Shown here piece by piece: positions 1 to 5,424 of a stretch of 5,424 nucleotides of DNA. Both the position numbers and the translations under genes were made by a program. Position 1 is the stretch's first letter, and the number at the start of each line of letters is the position of its first letter. Location of the stretch: the NCBI GenBank assembly GCA_944350395.1, contig CALVPA010000015.1:1-5424 (forward strand), read 5' to 3'. Source of the stretch: an uncultured Bacilli bacterium (GTDB taxonomy: Bacteria; Bacillota_I; Bacilli_A; RF39; UBA660). The notes beneath the pieces were generated by a model. That model was not told where the DNA came from. It saw only the letters and a program-made list of their open reading frames with translations, and did no database searches.

Positions 1-864
1 AACCCTGGATTTGTAGTACTAGGTCAAAGACTTGGAACAGAAAGACTTTACAATTATGTAAATAAGTTTGGGTTTGGTGTAAAAACCGGTATCGATTTAA
101 ATGGGGAAGGTACTGGTATACTTTTTACTCTCAACAATATGGGACCAGTAGAGACAGCGACGACATCTTTTGGTCAAGGAATAAGTGTAACACCTACACA
201 ACAAGTAAGAGCAGTTAGTGCTGCGATAAATGGTGGATACTTGTTAAAACCTTACATAGTGAAAACTATCAATGAACCTGAGACGAATTCCACTATATTA
301 GAAAATAATAAAACTGTGGTTAGACAAGTGATAAGCGAAGAAACGAGCAGTCTTGTGAGATATGCTTTAGAGAGTGTAGTTGCAAATGGATCAGGTCACA
401 ATGCATATATCGAAAATTATAGAGTGGGTGGAAAAACTGGAACCGCCCAAAAGGTAGAAAACGGTGTATACCTAAGTGGAAACTATATTCTATCCTTTAT
501 AGGATTCATGCCTGCAGATGATCCACAAATTGTAGTCTATGTCGCAATAAACAACCCTAAAGGTATAACACAGTATGGCGGAACTGTATCAGCACCAGTT
601 GCTAAAAATGTTTTGACATCAGCTATAGACATATTCGGCTTTAAACCAGATACAAATGGAATGGCTAAAACTTATCAGTGGTATGAAACTGAGTATATAA
701 AATTGCCTGATGTTACCGGTATGAATTTAAAAGATGCTCAAAAAAAATTAAAAGATTTTAAACTAGAGTACTCTGGAACGGGAGATATTGTTTTATATAT
801 GAGTCCAGAACCTGACTACTATGTTAAAAAAGGTGGAACGGTTAAAATAATGCTCACTAATTAA
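1..864 (+). CDS. Class B penicillin-binding protein (FtsI/PBP2B/SpoVD type), 3' part
   Basis: The gene is cut by the left window edge; 287 codons remain, read in frame from base 1 to TAA at 862-864. It encodes the C-terminal half of a D,D-transpeptidase that cross-links septal peptidoglycan outside the membrane. The first residues, NPGFVVLGQRLG, match the segment that begins at the Asn of the SxN active-site motif, so the catalytic Ser (SxxK) lies upstream, out of view. The KTGT active-site motif is at 433-444 (VGGKTGTAQK). The typical GQGISVTPTQ segment is at 172-201. The last 55 residues (about 697-861) form one PASTA domain starting PDVTGM, with the typical KKGGTVKIML end. A single PASTA domain is SpoVD-like, but if the host does not sporulate this would be the main division PBP. 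The neighbours mraY and ftsW support a dcw-cluster role. Family assignment is firm; the choice between spoVD and pbpB/ftsI is open. Confidence 0.95.
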   Translation, partial: NPGFVVLGQRLGTERLYNYVNKFGFGVKTGIDLNGEGTGILFTLNNMGPVETATTSFGQGISVTPTQQVRAVSAAINGGYLLKPYIVKTINEPETNSTILENNKTVVRQVISEETSSLVRYALESVVANGSGHNAYIENYRVGGKTGTAQKVENGVYLSGNYILSFIGFMPADDPQIVVYVAINNPKGITQYGGTVSAPVAKNVLTSAIDIFGFKPDTNGMAKTYQWYETEYIKLPDVTGMNLKDAQKKLKDFKLEYSGTGDIVLYMSPEPDYYVKKGGTVKIMLTN

Positions 865-875
865 TGAATGCAAAC

Positions 876-910
876 AAAAGTTTACAACCGACAAAGATGT
901 AAACTTTTTT
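876..910 (+). terminator. Intrinsic terminator after the PBP gene
   Basis: A perfect 11-bp inverted repeat, AAAAGTTTACA (876-886) and TGTAAACTTTT (898-908), encloses an 11-base loop and ends in a run of six T (905-910). It begins 12 bases after the PBP stop codon. The A-rich 5' side means it could also act weakly on the opposite strand, but no minus-strand gene is nearby. The stem is AT-rich, so strength is probably moderate. Confidence 0.8.
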
Positions 911-967
911 ATGTAAATCGACGTAAATTAAAGACTAAAAGCATAGTATTTATTAGACATAGTGTTG

Positions 968-973
968 TATAAT
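968..973 (+). promoter_or_regulatory. Probable -10 element of the mraY promoter
   Basis: A perfect TATAAT lies between the terminator of the PBP gene and the mraY ribosome-binding site. It predicts a transcription start near 980, just before the Shine-Dalgarno sequence, giving a very short leader. No convincing -35 box sits 16-18 bases upstream. An alternative pair, TAGACA (954-959) and TATAAC (976-981) with 16 bases between, scores better as a -35/-10 pair but would start transcription inside or after the ribosome-binding site, so I prefer the first. That mraY has its own promoter is inferred from the terminator upstream. Confidence 0.45.
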
Positions 974-981
974 ATTATAAC

Positions 982-988
982 GAGGTGG
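982..988 (+). promoter_or_regulatory. Ribosome-binding site that fixes the mraY start
   Basis: GAGGTGG lies six bases before ATG 995. The reading frame is open from GTG 962, but that codon has no ribosome-binding site, overlaps the likely promoter, and would add residues (including R-W-K) not expected at a MraY N-terminus. The ATG at 995 is therefore the start. Confidence 0.85.
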
Positions 989-994
989 AAGTTT

Positions 995-1996
995 ATGTTA
1001 ATATTAGCTAAAACTATATTAGCAATAATGTTAGGTTTTATTTTAGCAGTCATAACTGGTTTTATCATTATACCTATTTTAAAAAAGATAAATTTTAATC
1101 AAAAAATAAATATTTTAATAAATAAAAGACACCTAGAGAAAAAAGGTACTCCGACTATTGGTGGGCTTATATTTATTATACCAGTAATAGTAGCTCTTAT
1201 AATGTTATATATAAAGGGTAGCATTACGATTACTCACAATTTAGTAATAGTATTATTTGTCTTTATAGCGTATGGTTTTGTCGGATTTTTAGATGATTAT
1301 CTCAAAATAAAAAGAAAAACTATAAGTGGTAACGAAGGACTAAAATCTTGGCAAAAACTCGTATTACAAGTTTTTATCGCAATAGTATTTTTCTTCATAT
1401 ATAGAAGTTATGGTGGTACAGGAGATTTGACACTCAGTTTGTTCGGTTGGAATTTACCAATGGGCTGGGCGTATGGTTTATTCATTTTGTTAGTACTAGT
1501 TGCAACTACCAATGCAGTAAATATAAGTGATGGCTTAGATGGACTTGCAGCAGGACTAAGTGTATTTGCGTTCATGGCATTTGGATTAATTGCCTGGAAT
1601 ACTACTTGGCTTTCCGGTTATCAAGAAGTTGCAATATTCTGTTTCCTACTAATCGGAGCACTTGGAGGATTCTTACTGTTTAATTCTCATCCTGCAAGAG
1701 TTTTCATGGGTGATACTGGATCACTAGCACTAGGTGGAGCTCTTGCTACAGTAGCAGTTTTAACTAGACATGAATTTTCATTAATCTTAATCGGTGGAGT
1801 TTTCGTAATTGAAACTCTTACTAGTTTAATACAAATAATAGCGATTAGAAAATTTCATAAAAAAGTATTTTTAAAAGCACCTATTCACCACCATTTCGAA
1901 GAGTTAGGTTGGGCAGAAACAGATATAGTAAAACTTTTCTGGTCGACTGGTTTCATTCTAGCGATGCTTGGAATAATTTATGGCGTATGGTTATAA
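995..1996 (+). CDS. mraY: MraY, phospho-N-acetylmuramoyl-pentapeptide-transferase
   Basis: This 333-residue polytopic membrane enzyme transfers phospho-MurNAc-pentapeptide from UDP to undecaprenyl phosphate, making lipid I on the inner face of the membrane. Family landmarks are all visible: KKGTPTIGG (residues 49-57), FLDDYLK (98-104, with the two catalytic Asp at 100 and 101), NAVNISDGLDGLAAG (173-187), MGDTGS (238-243, with the third key Asp at 240) and the His-rich APIHHHFE (295-302). About ten hydrophobic segments span the chain, the first at residues 3-27. Length is close to the family norm and nothing essential is missing. The start is ATG 995 by its ribosome-binding site. The gene lies between terminators at 876-910 and 2033-2067, so it appears to be transcribed alone, which is unusual for a dcw gene. 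In the standard gene order murD would follow; here it does not. Confidence 0.97.
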   Translation: MLILAKTILAIMLGFILAVITGFIIIPILKKINFNQKINILINKRHLEKKGTPTIGGLIFIIPVIVALIMLYIKGSITITHNLVIVLFVFIAYGFVGFLDDYLKIKRKTISGNEGLKSWQKLVLQVFIAIVFFFIYRSYGGTGDLTLSLFGWNLPMGWAYGLFILLVLVATTNAVNISDGLDGLAAGLSVFAFMAFGLIAWNTTWLSGYQEVAIFCFLLIGALGGFLLFNSHPARVFMGDTGSLALGGALATVAVLTRHEFSLILIGGVFVIETLTSLIQIIAIRKFHKKVFLKAPIHHHFEELGWAETDIVKLFWSTGFILAMLGIIYGVWL

Positions 1997-2032
1997 TGTC
2001 AATAACTTTAAAATAATTAATATTTATATATT

Positions 2033-2067
2033 TATGTTATCTTTTATTAAGAGATAACATATTTTTT
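2033..2067 (+). terminator. Intrinsic terminator after mraY
   Basis: A perfect 10-bp inverted repeat, TATGTTATCT (2033-2042) and AGATAACATA (2052-2061), encloses a nine-base loop and is followed by six T (2062-2067). It lies 36 bases after the mraY stop. The stem is AT-rich, but symmetry plus the T-run make the call reasonable. Confidence 0.75.
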
Positions 2068-2103
2068 ATTTTATATTTAGTAACCTTTTTAAAGTTTAAT
2101 TAA

Positions 2104-2112
2104 TGTTATAAT
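2104..2112 (+). promoter_or_regulatory. Possible extended -10 promoter, upstream copy
   Basis: TGTTATAAT matches the extended -10 form TGnTATAAT. It could start a longer transcript (start near 2119) for the surface-protein gene. The 13 bases ATGTTATAATAAT at 2103-2115 recur at 3838-3850, where they fit as the trmB promoter. The AT-rich setting makes chance matches fairly likely. Confidence 0.35.
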
Positions 2113-2117
2113 AATAA

Positions 2118-2147
2118 TTGACAAAAATACAGTAAAAATTATATACT
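2118..2147 (+). promoter_or_regulatory. Promoter of the surface-protein gene
   Basis: A perfect -35 box TTGACA (2118-2123) and a -10 box TATACT (2142-2147, five of six consensus bases) are separated by 18 bases. The predicted start is near 2154, leaving a leader of about 30 bases before ATG 2184. This is the only near-consensus -35/-10 pair in the window and suggests strong housekeeping-sigma transcription. Confidence 0.7.
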
Positions 2148-2183
2148 TTATATAGTAATATAAGTTATGGTGAGAATAATTTT

Positions 2184-3704
2184 ATGAGTAAATTAGATAG
2201 AAATCATCTATTAGTGATATTGTTTGCACTCATAGTACTTTTGTCAGTGACGGCAATCACGTATGCATTCTTTACAGTAAACGTAAATAATAATAACGCA
2301 CAGACAGCTAAGATAACCGCTGGAACGATGGCTTTAACATTTTCAGATAATGATAATGGAATAAATGAAGTACTAAACTTTGGAGACTCGGTAACAAAGA
2401 AGTTTATAATAGAGAATACTGGAACACTTGATGCGGTAGCTAAGATAAGTTGGTTAAACTTAACTAATACATATATAGAAGAAAGTTTAACATATTCACT
2501 AGAATATTCAGAAAATGCATCAGGTCCATTCACAAAAGTAGTAACTGATAAAAATGTACCTGTAAGTAGTGTGCAAACGACAGAAGTACTAGCAAACGGA
2601 ATATCAGTACCAACAGGTAAGAAATATTATTACAACTTAATAATAACATTAAATAATTTACCAGATGTAGACCAGACACAAGATATAAATGCAAGTTTTA
2701 ATACGAGATTTACATTAGAAGAAGGAAAATATACTTCAGATAGTACACTAGCTTTTTTTGGACTAAAAGAAAAAGAAGGCACCCCAGACTTTAATACGGT
2801 AGCAACTACAGATGAGACAGCAGATGGCTTATATGCGATAGAAGACGATTATGGAACAAGTTATTACTTTAGAGGAGCAGTAGAAAACAATTATGTATAC
2901 TTTGCAGGATACTACTGGAGAATAATAAGAATAAATGGAGACGGAAGTTTAAGAATAATATACGATGGTACAATTGCACACGCAAACGGTGAAGAAAGTG
3001 AAGATAGATTAGTCGGAATATCGCCATATAACACACCGTCCAATGATAATGCATATGTCGGTTACATGTATGGAGCAACTGACTCAAATTCTTACGAAGC
3101 AACGCATGCTAATACAAACGATAGTTCAATAAAGACATATCTAGACAATTGGTATAAGACGAATATTGTAGATAAAGGATACGCAGAAGCAGTATCGGAT
3201 GAAATATTCTGTAATGATAGAGAAATAGATCAAAACGCAGGAAGTTTGAATGGACAAACAGGTTATACAACACTAGGATATGGAAAAAATAATACATTTT
3301 ATGCAGCAGCAGCAAGAGTGGGAATGGGAATAAGTAATCCAACACCAAAATTAACATGTACACAAAAAAATGATGCTTTTACAGTGTCAGATGAAGAAAA
3401 AGGAAATGGAAATTTAATATATCCCATAGGATTAATTACAATAGATGAGACAAGACTAGCTGGGGGAACGACTAAAACAACAAATCAAAATTATTATTTA
3501 AACAAAGGATCTTCTTATTGGTCACTATCACCTGGTTCCTTTAATTCTATCGCCGGATTATTTAATATCTATAAAAATGGATATTTATCAACTTATGTGG
3601 CTAATTATTATTATGGTGTAGTACCTGTTATTAATTTAAGTCCCAATTATGTCCAAACATTAAATGGAATAGGAACTATGACAGATCCATATACAGTAAA
3701 ATAA
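2184..3704 (+). CDS. Surface protein: TasA/camelysin-like N-terminus plus C-type-lectin-like C-terminus
   Basis: A 506-residue protein of unknown function, probably exported. The start at ATG 2184 has GGTGAG at 2169-2174. Residues 8-30 are one hydrophobic segment ending TYAFFTVNV, followed by AQTAKITAGTMALTF. That layout resembles TasA/camelysin-type exported proteins, where SipW-type peptidase cuts at the A-F junction; if uncut it would be a membrane anchor. Residues 35-178 look like a beta-sandwich. Residues 183-506 form a larger module: a core with FAGYYWRIIRINGDGS (240-255) and IIYDGT (258-263), a region with THANTNDSSIKTYLDNWY (307-324), and an end with SSYWSLSP (443-450), NGYLSTY and GVVPVINLSP (478-487). 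The aromatic-rich tail resembles C-type-lectin or formylglycine-enzyme-like folds; this is a pattern judgement, not a proven homology. Two Cys (343, 392) are the only ones and might form a disulfide. Synonymous codon use shifts at about residue 433. A binding or adhesion role is inference. Confidence 0.85.
   Translation: MSKLDRNHLLVILFALIVLLSVTAITYAFFTVNVNNNNAQTAKITAGTMALTFSDNDNGINEVLNFGDSVTKKFIIENTGTLDAVAKISWLNLTNTYIEESLTYSLEYSENASGPFTKVVTDKNVPVSSVQTTEVLANGISVPTGKKYYYNLIITLNNLPDVDQTQDINASFNTRFTLEEGKYTSDSTLAFFGLKEKEGTPDFNTVATTDETADGLYAIEDDYGTSYYFRGAVENNYVYFAGYYWRIIRINGDGSLRIIYDGTIAHANGEESEDRLVGISPYNTPSNDNAYVGYMYGATDSNSYEATHANTNDSSIKTYLDNWYKTNIVDKGYAEAVSDEIFCNDREIDQNAGSLNGQTGYTTLGYGKNNTFYAAAARVGMGISNPTPKLTCTQKNDAFTVSDEEKGNGNLIYPIGLITIDETRLAGGTTKTTNQNYYLNKGSSYWSLSPGSFNSIAGLFNIYKNGYLSTYVANYYYGVVPVINLSPNYVQTLNGIGTMTDPYTVK
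3480..3653 (+). other. Segment of shifted codon use at the 3' end of the surface gene
   Basis: Residues 433-490 of the surface protein are encoded with a preference for T- or C-ending codons. All 10 Tyr codons here are TAT, against 14 TAT and 8 TAC in residues 183-430. None of three Ile codons is ATA, against 14 of 17 upstream. After residue 490 the style returns to ATA/ACA. The encoded stretch is rich in Y, N, S and G and holds the YW and GVVPVINL landmarks. This is what a recombined cassette could look like, but the counts are small. Confidence 0.4.
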
Positions 3705-3838
3705 TTTTTTTAGATTTTGGAGAATAAAAGAAATAAACTTTATAGTTAAAAATAATAATAAAATACCTTTCTTTTTAAAAGTGTTTTTGTAATGTGGCCT
3801 ATATTAAATAATTAATTTATTAAATATCTGGTTTTTTA

Positions 3839-3847
3839 TGTTATAAT
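3839..3847 (+). promoter_or_regulatory. Probable extended -10 promoter of trmB
   Basis: TGTTATAAT (TGn plus a perfect TATAAT at 3842-3847) lies just upstream of the trmB ribosome-binding site. The predicted start near 3854 is at the edge of that site, so the leader would be minimal. No good -35 box is present, which is usual for extended -10 promoters. The preceding gap 3705-3838 is AT-rich and holds no gene or clear terminator. Confidence 0.5.
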
Positions 3848-3853
3848 AATTTT

Positions 3854-3862
3854 GGAAGTGAT
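3854..3862 (+). promoter_or_regulatory. Ribosome-binding site that fixes the trmB start
   Basis: GGAAGTGAT is one mismatch from the GGAGGTGAT core of the 16S complement and sits four bases before ATG 3867 (six from the end of GGAAGTG). The frame is also open from TTG 3852, but that codon overlaps this site and lacks one of its own, and starting at 3867 gives 213 residues, the usual TrmB length. Confidence 0.8.
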
Positions 3863-3866
3863 ATCT

Positions 3867-4508
3867 ATGCGTTATAAAACATATAAAGATTCAAATATAA
3901 TTGTAAGTAATTCAAATTACATAGTAAAAAATCCAAAAAATTATAAAAATAAATGGAAAGATGTTTTTTCTAATAATAATCCCATACATTTAGAATTAGG
4001 TACAGGTAGGGGAGATTTCATAATAAATATGGCCAAAAGTTATCCGAATATCAATTTTATAGGACTAGAAATAAGTGAAGATCAATTAGTAAGTGCAGTT
4101 CAAAAATTAGAAGGCAAAAATATAACAAATTTAAAACTTATAAATTCTGATGCCCAGGAAATAGGAGAAATATTTGGTAGAGAAATAGATACAATTTATC
4201 TTACTTTTTCTGAGCCTTGGCCAAAAAAACACGATGAAAAGAAGAGATTTACTCACGAGAGTTATTTGAGACTTTATGATAAAATATTTAAAAAGAAAAA
4301 ACACATTATTTTGAAAACCGATAACAAAGGATTATTTCAATACTCATTAGAAACTCTATCTCAATATTGGTATACTTTTAAAAAGGTCAGTCTAGACTTA
4401 CATAACGACGAAGAACCAGTTAAAAATAACATTATGACAGACTGGGAAAAGAAATGTGTAGAAGACGGTAAACCTATATTTTATGTCGATGCCGTATTCG
4501 AAGGTTAA
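3867..4508 (+). CDS. trmB: TrmB, tRNA (guanine-N7-)-methyltransferase
   Basis: A 213-residue cytoplasmic enzyme that uses S-adenosylmethionine to methylate N7 of G46 in the variable loop of tRNA. It is a Rossmann-fold methyltransferase. SAM-binding motif LELGTGRGDF is at residues 42-51, the acidic GLEIS at 66-70, and SDAQEI at 94-99. The family signature near residues 115-127 reads SEPWPKKHDEKKR, where most relatives have SDPWPKKRHxKRR, so E116, H122, D123 and K126 are departures. Downstream motifs are normal: LKTDNKGLFQYS (149-160) with D152, SLDLH (175-179), and IMTDWE (189-194), whose T191 and E194 match the TxxE motif. Overall similarity to Bacillus TrmB along the whole chain makes the family certain. 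Placement inside a dcw cluster is unusual. It is bounded downstream by a strong terminator and probably has its own promoter. Confidence 0.95.
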   Translation: MRYKTYKDSNIIVSNSNYIVKNPKNYKNKWKDVFSNNNPIHLELGTGRGDFIINMAKSYPNINFIGLEISEDQLVSAVQKLEGKNITNLKLINSDAQEIGEIFGREIDTIYLTFSEPWPKKHDEKKRFTHESYLRLYDKIFKKKKHIILKTDNKGLFQYSLETLSQYWYTFKKVSLDLHNDEEPVKNNIMTDWEKKCVEDGKPIFYVDAVFEG

Positions 4509-4518
4509 TAAAAGAATG

Positions 4519-4557
4519 GAACATATCTGAGTACAGCAGGCATGTTCTTTTTTTTTT
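4519..4557 (+). terminator. Strong intrinsic terminator after trmB
   Basis: GAACAT (4519-4524) pairs with ATGTTC (4542-4547). Inside, T4526 and CTG pair with CAG (4537-4539) and G4540, leaving one A-C mismatch and a seven-base loop. A run of ten T follows at 4548-4557. This is the best terminator in the window. It ends only 31 bases before the ftsW start. Confidence 0.88.
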
Positions 4558-4578
4558 GTAAAAAAATAAAATTTATAT

Positions 4579-4585
4579 AGGTGAT
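4579..4585 (+). promoter_or_regulatory. Ribosome-binding site supporting the TTG start of ftsW
   Basis: AGGTGAT sits three bases before TTG 4589 (five from the AGGTG core). A stop codon in the same frame at 4559-4561 excludes a longer protein, and the next in-frame ATG (4655) lies within the first membrane segment, so TTG is the supported start. Confidence 0.8.
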
Positions 4586-4588
4586 ATT

Positions 4589-5424
4589 TTGAAAAATAAG
4601 CTAGATAAAATACTCACTTTTTTAGTAATATGCCTTTCCATATTTGGAGTTATCATGGTATATTCGGCGAGCAGTATTTGGGCTGAATATAAATACAATA
4701 ATGAATACAAATATTTGATATCACAAGGCGTATTTTTAATATTAGGCATTATTACAATGACAATTATATCTAAAATTGATTATCACATATATTTAAAGAA
4801 AGCTAATCTCATACTGATAATCTGTTTTACTCTTTTAGTGCTCGTTTTAATTCCAGGTATAGGTTCAGTTAGAAACGGAAGCCGAAGTTGGTTTGGAATA
4901 GGTGGTCTTGGAATACAGCCTAGTGAAATATCTAAAATAGGCCTCATTATTTTTGTCTCTAAATATTTATCTAAAAATGAAAAGGGTATGCGCTATGTAA
5001 AGAAGGGCATTTTCCCCATACTACTCGTAATTTTATTGTTTTTTGGACTAATTATGCTTGAACCTGATTTTGGTACAGCTATGGTTATAACAGTAACACT
5101 AGTTGCCATGATATTCATAAGCGAAGCAAAACTATCTTTTTTTGTAAGTATAGGGATAGTAGGATTACTAGGAATAGTATCTTTAATATTAATTGCACCT
5201 TATCGACTTGCTAGAATAGTTTCGTTCTTAAATCCTTGGACAGATCCTTTGGGTAGTGGCTTTCAAATAATCCAAAGTCTATATGCAATAGGTCCAGGGG
5301 GTTTGCTAGGAATGGGTTTTATGAAATCTAGACAAAAATATTTTTATTTACCAGAGCCACAGACTGACTTCATATTTTCGATTATAAGTGAAGAATTCGG
5401 CTTTTTAGGAGTGCTCATCGTTTG
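4589..5424 (+). CDS. ftsW: FtsW/SpoVE-type SEDS peptidoglycan glycosyltransferase, 5' part
   Basis: The reading frame starts at TTG 4589 and runs open to the right edge: 278 codons plus two bases. SEDS proteins polymerise lipid II into glycan strands at the septum, working with a class B PBP such as the one at the left of this window. Landmarks: membrane segment 1 with MVYSASS (residues 23-29); VRNGSRSWFGIGG (94-106) and IQPSEISKIG (109-118); EPDFGTAM (158-165); FLNPWTDPLGSGFQIIQSLY (213-232); GPGGLLGMGF (235-244); and YLPEPQTDFIFSIISEEFGF (253-272), where D260 is the conserved catalytic Asp. The NGSRSW and PEPQTDFIF wording is closest to Bacillus SpoVE, as far as I recall. About eight of the expected ten membrane segments are inside the window. 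The gene is separated from trmB by a strong terminator, yet no clear promoter is visible in the 31-base gap. Confidence 0.95.
   Translation, partial: MKNKLDKILTFLVICLSIFGVIMVYSASSIWAEYKYNNEYKYLISQGVFLILGIITMTIISKIDYHIYLKKANLILIICFTLLVLVLIPGIGSVRNGSRSWFGIGGLGIQPSEISKIGLIIFVSKYLSKNEKGMRYVKKGIFPILLVILLFFGLIMLEPDFGTAMVITVTLVAMIFISEAKLSFFVSIGIVGLLGIVSLILIAPYRLARIVSFLNPWTDPLGSGFQIIQSLYAIGPGGLLGMGFMKSRQKYFYLPEPQTDFIFSIISEEFGFLGVLIV

Noticed and set aside
962..994. Upstream GTG start extending MraY by 11 residues
   Set aside because: No ribosome-binding site precedes GTG 962, the extension overlaps the likely promoter, and GAGGTGG at 982-988 clearly serves ATG 995.
2204..2533. Minus-strand reading frame of 109 codons
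   Set aside because: It lies wholly opposite the surface-protein gene, has no supporting ribosome-binding context, and its sequence is a shadow of that gene. The same holds for minus-strand frames at 2869-3102 and 3109-3363.
3480..3653. Diversity-generating retroelement target
   Set aside because: The lectin-like tail is suggestive, but no reverse transcriptase, template repeat or accessory gene is in the window, so it is kept only as a question about the codon-use break.
2011..3816. 11-base direct repeat AAATAATTAAT (2011-2021 and 3806-3816) flanking the surface gene, as a possible target-site duplication
   Set aside because: It contains only A and T; a match of this length is expected by chance between two such AT-rich gaps, and no inverted ends or transposase are present.
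3801..3837. AT-only hairpin (11-base arms, one mismatch) followed by six T, as terminator of the surface gene
   Set aside because: The stem has only A-T pairs and a mismatch, the T-run is separated from it by four bases, and it abuts the trmB promoter. Too unstable to call.
3852..3866. Upstream TTG start extending TrmB by five residues
   Set aside because: The TTG overlaps the ribosome-binding site of ATG 3867 and has none of its own; the shorter protein has the normal family length.

Overview
This is an AT-rich (by eye roughly 30% GC) bacterial chromosomal segment with five genes, all on the + strand. Every visible stop is TAA and Trp is always TGG, so the standard bacterial code fits. Ribosome-binding sites are variations of AGGTGAT, and intrinsic hairpin-plus-T-run terminators are common. 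The cell-wall genes resemble Firmicutes versions (SpoVD-like, SpoVE-like). The surface protein in the middle belongs to a type I associate with uncultured gut Bacilli/Mollicutes of the RF39 kind. That taxonomic guess is inference.

Layout. Positions 1-864 hold the C-terminal part of a class B penicillin-binding protein (transpeptidase end plus one PASTA domain), followed by a terminator (876-910). Positions 995-1996 encode MraY, the lipid I synthase, followed by a second terminator (2033-2067). Positions 2184-3704 encode a 506-residue exported or membrane-anchored surface protein with its own strong-looking promoter: a TasA/camelysin-like N-terminal part and a larger C-terminal module that looks like a C-type-lectin/sulfatase-modifying-factor fold. 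Positions 3867-4508 encode TrmB, the tRNA m7G46 methyltransferase, followed by a strong terminator (4519-4557). From 4589 to the window end runs the N-terminal 278 residues of an FtsW/SpoVE SEDS glycosyltransferase with a TTG start. It has no stop before the window edge.

How the genes fit together. The penicillin-binding protein, MraY and FtsW are the core of a division and cell-wall (dcw) cluster: MraY makes lipid I, FtsW polymerises lipid II, and the PBP cross-links the strands as FtsW's partner. Classical dcw clusters are compact operons. Here murE/murF are absent between the PBP and mraY, murD is absent between mraY and ftsW, and a surface-protein gene plus trmB occupy that slot. Terminators separate most of the genes.

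The most interesting item is the surface protein. I know of no characterised function for it, and its last 70 or so codons use synonymous codons differently from the rest of the gene. The second is TrmB, whose normally conserved SDPWPKKRHxKRR motif is altered at several positions. No CRISPR array, tRNA, rRNA, insertion sequence or reverse transcriptase was seen. No intergenic gap exceeds 190 bases.
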